DNA from: Nitrosospira sp. NpAV
Lineage (GTDB): Bacteria; Pseudomonadota; Gammaproteobacteria; Burkholderiales; Nitrosomonadaceae
NCBI RefSeq assembly: GCF_000832065.1
Contig: NZ_JXQM01000001.1
Location: 467,200 to 531,199, forward strand
DNA length: 64,000 nucleotides
Reading direction: 5' to 3'
Both the position numbers and the translations under genes were made by a program. The notes beneath the pieces are model-generated. The model did no database searches. It had not been told where the DNA came from and saw only the letters and a program-made list of their open reading frames with translations. Of the stretch, positions 38,633 to 47,935 are shown one piece after another. Each line of letters opens with the position of its first letter. Positions within the stretch are counted from its first letter, which is position 1.

Positions 38633-40890
38633 TTAATCTCGATATTCACCGCGGGCGGTAATATAACCTCTGGTGCTGGATTCTCACTGTCTCCCTGGAA
38701 TGTAATGCTTTTGACACTGACCTGAGCCGTGCCTGGTTTTTGCGCAATGATCTTGAATGCCAGATCCACCACTCCTCCACCCTTGCCCAGTTTCAATTGG
38801 CGCGTCCCGGATTTCTCCCCTTCCCCCTGCGCTTCAAGCTGGGTTGCGTCGTAACTCAGTTCCAGTTCCGCGGCGGGCAGATTTTCCGCGCCCGTAAGAT
38901 TCGCGCTGACGGTGAAATCCTTGCCCATCCCCGCCTGTTCCGGCGCGATCAACGATAGTACCGGCGACGCGGCTTGGGGAGCGGCATCACGTGCCGGCCG
39001 GAGCTCATCGGAAGGAGGAGGGCGTGGGATATCTCTCGGAGCCGCCGCCATGCCTCCCGTGGGTGTGGATGATATCGCCAGCGATCGCGCCGCAACCTTG
39101 CCGATCTTCACCGGCAGCATCCCCACGGTATTCTCTGTGCCAAAATGAAACTCGCTGTCCGTTTTTGCCCGCCGCGAAATATTGCGCAGGACACGCGGCG
39201 TTATCAGCAGCGCGATCTCGTTCTTGTTGCGCGTAAGATTCTGACTCAAGAATAATCTACCTATCCAGGGCAAATCCCCCAATCCGGGAACCTTGGTTAA
39301 GGTGACGCGCTCATCGTCGCTGATCAATCCTGCGAGAACCTGGGTTTCGCCATCCTTCAGCATCAGCGTGGTCGTCGCGGTACGGGTACCGACCTGGTAG
39401 GCAAGCCCCCCGTTTGCTATCGGCACTTCCTTGACGATATTGCTGACTTCGAGACTGACCTTCATTGAGACCTCATCCTGAAGCGAAACCGTGGATTCGA
39501 CATCCAGTTTGAGTCCCACGTCAAGATAACTCACCGATGAGGCCACGCCGACATTGGCGGTGGCAGTCGTGGTGACAACCGGAACCTTGTCGCCGATGAG
39601 AATTTTTGCTTTCTCGCGGTTCTTGACACGAATGCGCGGATTGGCAAGCACGTTGATGATCCCATCCTGTTGCTTGAGATTGACGATCAGCGCGGGATTG
39701 GCGATGAATCCGGTTAACTGGTCCAGATTGGACCCGTTGCGATTGACGCCGGCGCTACTGATCTCGAAACCAGCCGGAATGCCGGCGGCGGTAGCGCCTG
39801 CGTTAAGCATGTTCACATTGATCTTGTCGGGATACTGCAAACCAAGATTAAGCAGCTTATTGCGTCCGATTTCCAGTACTTCGACTTCCAGCATGACTTC
39901 AGGATCGGCCAGATCATTCAGTGTAACCAGCCGCTCGACAAGTCGAATTGCATCCGGCGTGTCTTTCATGACGAAGAGGTTTAGCGCCTCATCCACATGG
40001 ATATCCTTGGTTTTGACCAGCCCCTTGACCATGGCGACCATCTGCTTCACTTCCACGTTCGCGACATAAAAACTGCGCACCGCCAGTTCCTGGTATTCCT
40101 TCAGCTTGGCGGGTGTATTGGGATAAATCAACACCGAATTTTCGTTCAGTACTTTGTGTGTCAGCTGATTTGTCATGAGCAGCAACTTGAACACATCCTC
40201 AATGTGGGTGTTGCGCAGAAAAACGGTGGTCTTGGTATCCTGCTTGACGTCCTTGTCGAATACAAAGTTGATGCCTGCGGTACGCGCCATGATTTCAAAT
40301 ATCGATTTCAAACCGGTATCGCGAAATTCAAGGGTAATCGGTTGCTTGAAACCTGTTTTCAACAAGGGTGGCTCCATGGCGGCCCCGTCTTGCAACTCAA
40401 GCTCGGTAAGCCGTTTTATCAGCCGGCGGGCATCCCCCTGCATAGGGTTTTCCTGCAGTACCGACCGGATTCCGGCTTCCGCGGCGGGATAGTCGTTGCG
40501 CTCAAGCAATGCTTCCGCCTGTTTCAACACCTCGATATGACGGCGGTCCATATCGATGGCCGCCAAACCCACCTGCGCACGTTCATTGTGCTGATTCAAC
40601 TCAAGTACATGGCGAAATCCCTGCTCCGCGGCATCGAGATCGCCCGAGGACCTGGCATTCTGGGCCTCGGTGAGAAAGCGTGCCGCCACCGCCTCGCGCT
40701 GACGCGCGAGTACCGCGCGAATCTCCAGATTGTCCGGTTCTTCGCGTGCCGCCTTTTCCAGGCTTGCCAGGCCGCTATCCACCTTGCCCTCGGCAATAAG
40801 CTGCTTGCCTTCGACAAAAGCCTTATTTGTCGCGCATCCGACAAACAGGGCCGGGATCATCATAATCAAAATGTACTTTCCAGTTTTCAT
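38629..40890 (-). CDS. lipoprotein secretin (GspD/PilQ family) with TPR and C-terminal cohesin-like domain
   Basis: Outer membrane channel of the secretion machine, 753 residues. A lipobox (ALFVGC) near residue 19 marks it as a lipoprotein. Then TPR-like repeats (about 20-170), a secretin/TonB short domain (ITLEFRDTGLKSIFEIMARTAGINFVFD), N1-type domains, and the secretin core with VPVVTTTATA, GLKLDVESTVS, and the LAGLISDDERVTLTKVPGLGDLPWIGRLF signature. After about residue 620 a linker leads to a cohesin-like beta domain (LSLIAPEQAGMGKDFTVSANLTGAENL), as in related gram-negative secretins. It is 11 bases from the PilP-like gene. Confidence 0.9.
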   Translation of the reverse strand: MKTGKYILIMMIPALFVGCATNKAFVEGKQLIAEGKVDSGLASLEKAAREEPDNLEIRAVLARQREAVAARFLTEAQNARSSGDLDAAEQGFRHVLELNQHNERAQVGLAAIDMDRRHIEVLKQAEALLERNDYPAAEAGIRSVLQENPMQGDARRLIKRLTELELQDGAAMEPPLLKTGFKQPITLEFRDTGLKSIFEIMARTAGINFVFDKDVKQDTKTTVFLRNTHIEDVFKLLLMTNQLTHKVLNENSVLIYPNTPAKLKEYQELAVRSFYVANVEVKQMVAMVKGLVKTKDIHVDEALNLFVMKDTPDAIRLVERLVTLNDLADPEVMLEVEVLEIGRNKLLNLGLQYPDKINVNMLNAGATAAGIPAGFEISSAGVNRNGSNLDQLTGFIANPALIVNLKQQDGIINVLANPRIRVKNREKAKILIGDKVPVVTTTATANVGVASSVSYLDVGLKLDVESTVSLQDEVSMKVSLEVSNIVKEVPIANGGLAYQVGTRTATTTLMLKDGETQVLAGLISDDERVTLTKVPGLGDLPWIGRLFLSQNLTRNKNEIALLITPRVLRNISRRAKTDSEFHFGTENTVGMLPVKIGKVAARSLAISSTPTGGMAAAPRDIPRPPPSDELRPARDAAPQAASPVLSLIAPEQAGMGKDFTVSANLTGAENLPAAELELSYDATQLEAQGEGEKSGTRQLKLGKGGGVVDLAFKIIAQKPGTAQVSVKSITFQGDSENPAPEVILPPAVNIEIK

Positions 40891-40901
40891 CGCAGGTTTC
40901 C

Positions 40902-41429
40902 TTATACTCCGCCACCTGTCGAAAGCACCTGCTTGGCATTGAGCGGTATATAAGTTAGGGTGACGGTGTGATCGGTCACCTCATCCACCCGATATTGGCT
41001 ATCTATGTTTTCTCCAACCTTGACGACGTAGTTGCGTTCAGCCAAAGCGAGAAAGACCTGTGTTTCATCCCCCTCGGTTACCTTGCCGAGATATTTGAAC
41101 GTCAGAGGCGGCGGAGAGGGTGGCTGGGGCTTTGCGGGAGGAGGAGGCGGTATCCATGATTGACGGCTAAAGAGATCGCCAGCCTGTGCACTGAATTTTC
41201 TGCGTTCCAGGCGCTCAAGTTCCAGTTGCGCGGTGTCATCTTCAGTGGCGCGCATCTCCTTCGTCTCCCCCTTCATCTCTCCTTTTAGCTCCCTTGGGGC
41301 CTTCTGTTCGGGAGCGGCGGATCCCGGATCCGCGCCTCCATCTCCACCGCTCACCCACTGGGTGGCGAGAAGTGTCGCCAGCAACGCTCCTCCCAGCCAC
41401 AATACGCGCCCCCGTTCCGTTGTCTTCAT
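40902..41429 (-). CDS. PilP/GspC-like assembly protein
   Basis: A 175-residue inner-membrane-anchored periplasmic protein: one N-terminal membrane segment (VLWLGGALLATLLATQW), a charged linker (KGEMKGETKEMRATEDD), a Pro-rich stretch (WIPPPPPAKPQPPSPPP), and a C-terminal beta domain (FKYLGKVTEGDETQVFLALAERNYVVKVGENIDSQYRV) like the homology region of PilP and GspC that contacts the secretin. Its start overlaps the previous stop (ATGA). Confidence 0.8.
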   Translation of the reverse strand: MKTTERGRVLWLGGALLATLLATQWVSGGDGGADPGSAAPEQKAPRELKGEMKGETKEMRATEDDTAQLELERLERRKFSAQAGDLFSRQSWIPPPPPAKPQPPSPPPLTFKYLGKVTEGDETQVFLALAERNYVVKVGENIDSQYRVDEVTDHTVTLTYIPLNAKQVLSTGGGV

Positions 41430-41998
41430 CTCTTGCCGTCGTTCAGATAGAGATGAAACTTGAGACTCGCTTCGAGTAAATCGGACTCTACGCCTTCACG
41501 TTTGATCGCAATATCCACGAGCGCCATGGCGGGAACAACCCGCAAGGCATCGGCGATAAAAGCGCGTATTTGCGGATAGCCGCCCCGAACCGGCAGCATC
41601 ATTTCATAGCGCGCAAGCTTCCATCCCTTGTCGCGCACCATACGATATTCGCTACCGCTGATCTCCACCTTGGCTGTCTCCGCAACCTGCACGAGTTCCC
41701 TGATCCAGAACGGTGATGAATCGATATTCGGGAAGAAGGCATAGAAATCCCCCAACCCCTGATCCCTTTGTATTTTTTTACCGCCTGACACACGCATCGG
41801 TTCCGCCCGAAAGTGCAATCGCATCGTTTCGGCTTTCTCCATGAGTGCGATTGACTCGGTTTGGCGCGGCAACACCGCCGAAAAGAAAAATACAACCGAG
41901 AAAACCAGCAGTCCGAAGCCGATTTTTCCGGCATTGCCGAGCCGCTCCGTTTGCCAGCGCACCCGCAGCAATGCATTTGTCAGGACGCTTCGATCCAT
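41426..41998 (-). CDS. PilO/GspM-like assembly protein
   Basis: A 190-residue protein with one membrane segment near residues 25-44 (IGFGLLVFSVVFFFSAVL) followed by a coiled region and a ferredoxin-like periplasmic domain (WKLARYEMMLPVRGGYPQIRAFIADALRVVPAMALVDIAIKRE), as in PilO and GspM. It overlaps the PilN-like gene by 19 bases and the PilP-like gene by 4 bases. It is expected to dimerise with the PilN-like protein in the inner membrane platform. Confidence 0.78.
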   Translation of the reverse strand: MDRSVLTNALLRVRWQTERLGNAGKIGFGLLVFSVVFFFSAVLPRQTESIALMEKAETMRLHFRAEPMRVSGGKKIQRDQGLGDFYAFFPNIDSSPFWIRELVQVAETAKVEISGSEYRMVRDKGWKLARYEMMLPVRGGYPQIRAFIADALRVVPAMALVDIAIKREGVESDLLEASLKFHLYLNDGKR

Positions 41999-42525
41999 GA
42001 TGCCATAACGGAAAAAACAATCGGCCGATGTGGATCGTCCTGCTTGATTTCATACTTAAGCAGATAGGCATCCTTGAGAACGGGTTCGCGCTCCAGGGCG
42101 CTGACGAAGTCAAGCAGTGCCGGCATACTCTTTGCCTCGCCACCCATCAGCATCGTGCGGCCGGCGGCATCCGGCTGGAACGAGAGCAAGGCTACCTCGG
42201 GGCCTGTTGCATACTCGACAGAATCAAAGAGCGCACCCCACGGCAAGTCGATCTCGCTCAGCACCGCGTTGGCTCTTCTAATCTCCTGCTTTACTTCCCG
42301 TCCTCCTCCTCCTCCCTGACCTGGAGAAACGAGTGGCGTCGTCTTCCTTCCCGTCTGGCGATCCATTGAGGCAATGCGCAAATCCCAGTAGGCCACTTCG
42401 TCCGTTGCCTCTTGGAATTGATGCAGCACACCGGCCAAAGCCAGCATACCCACCAGCAGCATGGCGTATCCGGCATTTCTTGCTTCCTGCCCACTGTCAG
42501 GAAATTTCAGATTCAGGCTACGCAT
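41980..42525 (-). CDS. PilN/GspL-C-like assembly protein
   Basis: The start at 42525 (TGATG overlap with the upstream stop) gives MRSLNLKFPDSGQEARNAGY, like PilN proteins whose first residues bind PilM; the frame is open 31 codons further up inside the PilM-like gene. The 181-residue product has one membrane segment (AMLLVGMLALAGVLHQF), a glycine-rich insert (GQGGGGG), and a periplasmic domain (LPWGALFDSVEYATGPEVALLSFQPDAAGRTMLMGGEAKS). It forms part of the platform with the PilM-, PilO- and PilP-like proteins. Confidence 0.78.
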   Translation of the reverse strand: MRSLNLKFPDSGQEARNAGYAMLLVGMLALAGVLHQFQEATDEVAYWDLRIASMDRQTGRKTTPLVSPGQGGGGGREVKQEIRRANAVLSEIDLPWGALFDSVEYATGPEVALLSFQPDAAGRTMLMGGEAKSMPALLDFVSALEREPVLKDAYLLKYEIKQDDPHRPIVFSVMASWIEAS

Positions 42526-43349
42526 CAGTTTTTCCGGTCTGGAGCCGCGACAGCGACCGGATAAAGCGGCGGCGCGGGCATATTCCCGGTCTGCAATGGA
42601 ATAATCCGCCAGCCGCAATCGCTCGGTAACGCCAATTCCGGGTGCTCCGGCGCAAACAGATAGACCTGTTCGACGGCTTCCTTGCGCGCTGAAAACAGTA
42701 TTGCTTCCTGATCCAGCGCCGCAAGTAATTCGTCTTCTGCGTTATGCAACATACGCTGGTTGCGTATCCCCTGCCAGACGCCGTTCGATAACGAGGCGAG
42801 GCAAAGGCGCCCGGTTTCCACAAGGGCAAACCATATCCGTTCTCCCTTGAATCGTTTGCACCATTGATCGAAGGAGCTGGCCAGGTACGGCGCTATACTT
42901 TTCAACCTGACTTTGTGTTGCATAGCGAGTTCATTCAATTGCTGAAGCAGGGTGCTTTCTATCGCAGCACAAATGCCGCCGTTGCAGGGGTCCCAGGAAC
43001 TCATGGCGAGTGTCCAGGCCGCGGCTCTCTCTCCGTACACCTCGCGCATGTGAAAAGCCGCATACGCGTACAGCTCGGCGGGGGTCACGATCTGCACTTG
43101 CGGTGATACCACCGCGTAGCGCACAAAATCGTTGGATAGCGTAATAATCATATCCAGCCCGGCGGCATCCGCGATCATCCGGTCCAATTGCCGCAGAGGC
43201 TGCTCCCAGGCAGGCGCATCCTGCTCGCGTTCGCAAGCTGCTGTAAGCTTGGCAGCCTGCACCGGCTTTATTCCCCGGTACGAACGGACCAGCTCGACCC
43301 GGCCGGGGGCAAAGAAAACCCGTATCTGATCACGCCACAATGGTGACAC
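42525..43349 (-). CDS. PilM/GspL-like cytoplasmic platform protein
   Basis: A 274-residue soluble protein, recognised mainly by position between the GspE ATPase and the PilN-like gene and by a loose actin-like layout (LDMIITLSNDFVRYAVV, WFALVETGRLCLASLSNGVWQGIRNQRM, QVYLFAPEHPEL). It would correspond to PilM or the cytoplasmic domain of GspL, linking the ATPase to the membrane platform. No Walker motif or membrane segment is seen. Its start overlaps the end of gspE by 20 bases. Confidence 0.7.
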   Translation of the reverse strand: MSPLWRDQIRVFFAPGRVELVRSYRGIKPVQAAKLTAACEREQDAPAWEQPLRQLDRMIADAAGLDMIITLSNDFVRYAVVSPQVQIVTPAELYAYAAFHMREVYGERAAAWTLAMSSWDPCNGGICAAIESTLLQQLNELAMQHKVRLKSIAPYLASSFDQWCKRFKGERIWFALVETGRLCLASLSNGVWQGIRNQRMLHNAEDELLAALDQEAILFSARKEAVEQVYLFAPEHPELALPSDCGWRIIPLQTGNMPAPPLYPVAVAAPDRKN

Positions 43350-45108
43350 GATTGGCCTCCTGCAAGCTTGTTTGTCCGGTCTTTACCATCTCCAGCGCCG
43401 CTTCGCGCAGGAAGCGAGTCCCGCCGCGCCGCGCCGCCTCTTTTATCCGGCGTATGGGCTCACGCGCTATGATGAGTTCACGGATTTCGTCGTTCAATAT
43501 CAGCATTTCCGCGATTGCATTTCTTCCACGGTAACCGCTCCCCCGGCACTGGCCGCAGCCTTTGCCAACGCGGAACCGGAATGTGTCGGCTTGCTCGGAA
43601 GTCATGCCGGATTCCGTGATCAGTTGCTCGTCTGGCCGTTCTTCCACCGCGCAATGTGAGCAAAGCAGACGAATCAGCCTTTGCGCGGCGATTCCGTTCA
43701 AGGCGGAGACAAAACTATAGGGGTCCACCCCCATATGTGAAAAACGGCCGATGACGTCGAACACGTTATTGGCATGTACCGTGGTAAATACAAGATGGCC
43801 CGTCAATGCCGCTTGTATGGCGATCTGCGCCGTTTCCGGGTCACGGATTTCGCCGACCATGATCTTGTCCGGATCGTGGCGCAAAATCGAGCGTAAACCC
43901 CGTACAAAGGTTAGTCCCTTTTTTTCGTTCACCGGTATCTGCAGCACGCCGGGTAGCTGGTACTCGATAGGGTCTTCTATGGTGATGATTTTGTCTTGTC
44001 CATCATTGACTTCCGAAATCGCGGCATACAGCGTTGTGGTCTTGCCGCTGCCCGTGGGACCGGTAACCAGCAACATGCCATACGGTTCGGAACTGAGACG
44101 GCGGAAACTTGCGATGGCGGCCTGATTGAAACCGAGGTGGTTCAATGTCAGTCCCTCGACATGGTCGGCAAGCGCCTGCCGGTCGAGAATACGCAGCACG
44201 GCATCCTCGCCAAAAATACTCGGCATGATCGAGACGCGGAAATCGATCTCCCGTCCCTGGATCGAGATCTTGAAGCGGCCATCTTGCGGTACGCGGCGCT
44301 CGGCAATATCCAGATCTGACATCACCTTGATCCGGGAAATGACTTGCTCGGCCAGGTCAGGGCCCTGCACCACCCCGATCAGGGTCAGCACGCCATCGAT
44401 CCGATACTTGATCGACAATGCGCCCACCACCATTTCAAGATGAATATCGCTTGCCTGCGACTTATGGGCGTCATACAGCGTGGAATGCACCAGCCGCACC
44501 ACCGGGCTGCTGCCTTCGTTGATCGTCTTGAGTGAGAGATCCTCCTCGCCCGCTTTCGTACTCCCGCGTTCCGCTGCGGGAAGCACGCTATCCATTGCGC
44601 GCATCGTCTTTTCCTGCAGCGCAAAAAAGGCGGCCAGGTCGGCAGGATGCACTAGATGCCATGCCGCCGCGACAGCAAACCGGTCTTCCGCCCACGATCT
44701 CAGGTTGGGCGAGAATGGATTGCCCACGGCAAGAACGTATTGTTTCTCCCGCCGAAGCAATACACATTCCCGCATAACCGCCTCATTAAAAGGCAGCGTC
44801 TCAAATGCGGGATGAAATGCCCGCAAACCTTCCATCGTCAATACCGGCATCCGGAATAGACGGCCGAGTTCCGCAACCAGCGGATCGGGCGCAAGGCCGC
44901 AGGTTTCTTCCAGAACCGCCATCACTGAAACGCCCCGGACCAAGGCCTCCGCACGCGCCTGCTCAAGCCGATGTGCATCCACCAGCGGCGTTGCGGCCGA
45001 AGATAACGCGAGATCACGCGCCGCTTCAGCCATATTTTCGGAAAGCACATCTACCGGCAGCGTTGTAGCCATCGATAGCGGCAAGGCGGCTTCAGCTGAT
45101 TGACTCAA
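43330..45108 (-). CDS. gspE: type II secretion / pilus assembly ATPase GspE
   Basis: Hexameric motor ATPase of the secretion machine. The TTG at 45108 overlaps the gspF stop (TTGA) with GGGAAG nine bases upstream, giving 592 residues; an ATG at 45072 has no ribosome site. Domains: N-terminal N1/N2 domains (to about 195), then the core with Walker A GPTGSGKTTTL, an Asp box region, Walker B IMVGEIRDPETAQIA, and the His box TTVHANNVFDVIGRF. A zinc motif CSHC...CGQC (C-terminal) is intact, as in GspE and PilB. The annotated frame is open 37 codons further into gspF, which I reject. Confidence 0.93.
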   Translation of the reverse strand: MSQSAEAALPLSMATTLPVDVLSENMAEAARDLALSSAATPLVDAHRLEQARAEALVRGVSVMAVLEETCGLAPDPLVAELGRLFRMPVLTMEGLRAFHPAFETLPFNEAVMRECVLLRREKQYVLAVGNPFSPNLRSWAEDRFAVAAAWHLVHPADLAAFFALQEKTMRAMDSVLPAAERGSTKAGEEDLSLKTINEGSSPVVRLVHSTLYDAHKSQASDIHLEMVVGALSIKYRIDGVLTLIGVVQGPDLAEQVISRIKVMSDLDIAERRVPQDGRFKISIQGREIDFRVSIMPSIFGEDAVLRILDRQALADHVEGLTLNHLGFNQAAIASFRRLSSEPYGMLLVTGPTGSGKTTTLYAAISEVNDGQDKIITIEDPIEYQLPGVLQIPVNEKKGLTFVRGLRSILRHDPDKIMVGEIRDPETAQIAIQAALTGHLVFTTVHANNVFDVIGRFSHMGVDPYSFVSALNGIAAQRLIRLLCSHCAVEERPDEQLITESGMTSEQADTFRFRVGKGCGQCRGSGYRGRNAIAEMLILNDEIRELIIAREPIRRIKEAARRGGTRFLREAALEMVKTGQTSLQEANRVTIVA

Positions 45109-46289
45109 TTGACACTTCCCGCCAACTGGAATATCGGCATATACATGAGTATGATAATTCCACCGATCACGCCGCCAATCACCGCCATGAGCAAGGGTTC
45201 GATCAGTTTCGTCATCCACTCGACCCAGCGTGCAATTTCCTCATCGTGAAAATGGCCGATGCGCTCCATCATTTCTCCCATGAGGCCGGTTCTTTCTCCG
45301 ACCCGCAGCATGCGATCGCCCACCGCGGTGGTCAGCCCCTCTGTTTCCATCGCGCTGGAGATTGTTTTTCCCTCGCTTATGCGAGAGGCGGCTGCTTGCA
45401 CCCTGGGCCGAAAGTGCGGCTGCAGCAGGCCGCTGACCATTTCCAGCGCTTTTGTTATCGGAATGCCGCCGCGTAACAGCATGCCCAGCGTCCGGTAGAA
45501 ACGGGCAAGCTGATAAACTCGCATACGCTCGCCAATGGCGGGGATGCGCCATAATTGCTGGGCCAGCCACACTCTGAACGATGGCCGCGTTATAGCGTAG
45601 ATAACAACGCCGAGCACGGCCGTTCCGGTGACTGCCAATTGCCACCCCTGCTTATGCACGAAATGCCCCCATTCAATCAGCATGACGGAAAGCCAGGGCA
45701 AATCGGACCCGATGTCCTCGTAAATGGCGCTGAACTTCGGTACGACGAAGATCAGCAGAAATACTGCCACGAGCAACCCGATCACCAGCAAAAGAACCGG
45801 GTAAATGGAGGCGCCGATCAGTTTCTTGCGAACCAGATCCATCTGCGTCTGATAGCTGATGAAACGCGTCAGTGCTTCGGGAAGATCGCCGGTGCGCTCG
45901 CTGGCCCGCGCAGTCGCGACATAAAGGGGGGGAAATGCTTGGGGATACAGCTCCAATGCACGCGATAAAGTGATGCCTTCATAGAGCCGCGCCAGCAGGC
46001 CTTCGATAATTTTTCGCACGGCGGCATCCTGCTCTTTATCCAATAGCGTCTCGATACTCTCCACCAGGCTGAGTCCCGCTTCCAGCAGGGATAGCAACTC
46101 CTGGCTGAAATGCGCCAGCGGAAAACGCAATCTGGATTTCGGCATCCAGCCGGTAAACCTTCGGCGCACATTCAAAACCATGCCGCCCTGCGACGTTATC
46201 TGGAGGCGGGCGTCATCCTCGTTCTCCGCATCGAGTTCGAGAAATACCGTGCCTTGTCCGGTAAGCACAGCTTTCACTTCGTAACGCAT
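45105..46289 (-). CDS. gspF: inner membrane platform protein GspF
   Basis: A 394-residue polytopic protein with two GspF repeats (about 60-185 and 265-390) and membrane helices at about 165-190 (SIYPVLLLVIGLLVAVFLLIFVV), 215-235 and 360-385 (PLLMAVIGGVIGGIIILMYMPIF). Signatures include FSQELLSLLEAGLSLVESIETL and FYRTLGMLLRGGIPITKALEMV. It anchors the ATPase to pseudopilin assembly. It is six bases after gspG. Confidence 0.93.
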   Translation of the reverse strand: MRYEVKAVLTGQGTVFLELDAENEDDARLQITSQGGMVLNVRRRFTGWMPKSRLRFPLAHFSQELLSLLEAGLSLVESIETLLDKEQDAAVRKIIEGLLARLYEGITLSRALELYPQAFPPLYVATARASERTGDLPEALTRFISYQTQMDLVRKKLIGASIYPVLLLVIGLLVAVFLLIFVVPKFSAIYEDIGSDLPWLSVMLIEWGHFVHKQGWQLAVTGTAVLGVVIYAITRPSFRVWLAQQLWRIPAIGERMRVYQLARFYRTLGMLLRGGIPITKALEMVSGLLQPHFRPRVQAAASRISEGKTISSAMETEGLTTAVGDRMLRVGERTGLMGEMMERIGHFHDEEIARWVEWMTKLIEPLLMAVIGGVIGGIIILMYMPIFQLAGSVN

Positions 46290-46295
46290 CTCAAC

Positions 46296-46730
46296 CTACC
46301 AGTTCGTGATATCCGCCGCGTCGCCCGTCCCGCCAGGCTGACCGTCCTTACCGTGGGAGTACAAATCGAATTCCGAGCGTTCGCCCGGATTTTTATAAAT
46401 GTATGGCCGCCCCCACGGATCAGGCGGCACCATCTTTTTGAGGTAAGGCCCCTGCCATCTCAGCTCATTGCCCGGACGTGTCACCAGCGCGGCCAACCCT
46501 TGCTCAGTGGCGGGATAGCGGCCGATATCCAGGCGATACTGATCCAGCGCCTTCTCTATGGCATCAATTTGCGCCTGAGCTGCTTTGACTTCGGACTTGC
46601 CCACCTGGGAAAAATACTTGGGCGCCACATAACCGGCCAGCAGTCCAATGATGACCATGACGACCAGCAACTCGAGTAACGTGAATCCATTTTCTGCTTG
46701 CGCGCGACGTCGGATACTCCAATATTTCAT
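46296..46730 (-). CDS. gspG: major pseudopilin GspG
   Basis: The first gene of the operon, 144 residues. Leader then processing site GFTLLELLVVMVIIGLLAGYVAPKYF with Glu+5; the body has the GspG signature (DAIEKALDQYRLDIGRYPATEQGLAALV, GPYLKKMVPPDPWGRPYIYKNPG) and the calcium-site C terminus (FDLYSHGKDGQPGGTGDAADITNW). This is the best match in the cluster to a true type II secretion pseudopilin and argues that the machine exports folded proteins. No clear promoter is identified upstream; the 1.2 kb region up to the porin is noncoding. Confidence 0.94.
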   Translation of the reverse strand: MKYWSIRRRAQAENGFTLLELLVVMVIIGLLAGYVAPKYFSQVGKSEVKAAQAQIDAIEKALDQYRLDIGRYPATEQGLAALVTRPGNELRWQGPYLKKMVPPDPWGRPYIYKNPGERSEFDLYSHGKDGQPGGTGDAADITNW

Positions 46731-47935
46731 TTCAGTTTCTTGATCTGTTCATTGACTTGCATGGCACAGAGTTTAGGGGTCTCACGTGACAGAATGATTA
46801 CGAAAGTTGACGAGACGCATGAAAATCATAAACTTGACCTTCGCCCATTGAATGGATTCACGGGATCAAGATTGATCCATGGATAAATTGTGCGAGTCAT
46901 ATACCCTGCCACATTGGTATACGCGCTATCCCATAAAATACTGTGAAGTTCTTTCCGACATATACAAAGCACAGGTGCAAGGCCATTAAAAAAGTAAAAG
47001 TATCGGGAATCTCTTGGTATTGAGTATTGCAAGAAAAAACCTTGTGTAGCGGCTTATTGTCGTTTTCAAAGGCGCTGGGTGTTCGATTGCTCTTCGGCAT
47101 GGTGGAGTATCCGACTGTAGCGATCCTTTGATCCATTTCTTCATTACCGCATCTTTGAACCATGATTTGCAACGACGCCTAGCGCGGAAAGATAGGCTTC
47201 TAGGTTCGACCAATCGCCAAGCACACGCCTGGCATATCCTTCCGCTGTCATAAGCTCGACATACCATTATGAGAGAGTAGCGATGTCTATCTTCTCCTTG
47301 ATAGACGTTCTGGTGTCTATCCGATATAGGCACGTCAACCCGGCGCAGTAGAAGTTAATTCTGCGCCGGGTTCTTTTTTTGTTCGGCACTCATCTGTTAT
47401 TGCGCGGATCAAAGCTGATTAGCGTTAATACCCGCACCCTTCATTTTCATCGATCAGGCAAATCTGCCTTTCCAGAACTCGGTGGGGCCAGTTCAATCCT
47501 TTTACCGCAAATCTGGTTCATCACAAGTACCCAATCCATTACCAGACAATAATATTTATAAGCATGGAGTATGGAAGCCGGTATTTGTACATCATGTGTT
47601 CATCGTTTCTACCAGGTGGCGGGGAAGGATGGGCACATGATAATTGAGATCAGCTCCGCAACTATTAGCCAGGCTTTAAAAATGGTTGCTTCAATGAATC
47701 TATATAAGTGCTCGCCATCAATTGTTATTCTGTAAGCATAGGAAAGCCTGCGGGCTGTAGGCTTTAAGTATCATCGTTTCAATTAAACTTAACGTTCTCG
47801 TAAACGCCGTGCAATGTTGCCGTGTGAAACTTTTGCGAAGCAATCTTCAAAAAAAACGCATTGCATAACGGCACAATAAAGGAGATGACATCCGAATCTA
47901 ATTGATAATCTTTATTCTATGGGAGATGCATCATC
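46731..47935. other. 1.2 kb intergenic region with an orphan terminator
   Basis: Upstream of gspG (- strand) and the porin (+ strand). No coding region could be supported: the few open frames lack ribosome sites and family features. At 47284-47305 a small GTCTATC/GATAGAC hairpin precedes the strong + strand terminator at 47338. The part after 47380 has AT-rich stretches and the ribosome site GGGAG of the porin at 47921-47926. Confidence 0.45.
47338..47380 (+). terminator. strong rho-independent terminator without an obvious gene
   Basis: Perfect 12-bp stem AACCCGGCGCAG/CTGCGCCGGGTT (47338-47349 with 47361-47372), then C and seven T. No + strand gene is recognised in the 600 bases before it, so it may end an untranslated RNA. 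Confidence 0.85.

Noticed and set aside
39997..40953. 318-codon open frame on the + strand
   Set aside because: Antisense to the secretin gene; the product has no recognisable features.
46986..47333. 115-codon open frame on the - strand
   Set aside because: No family similarity, no ribosome site, unusual composition; it lies in an otherwise noncoding 1.2 kb stretch.
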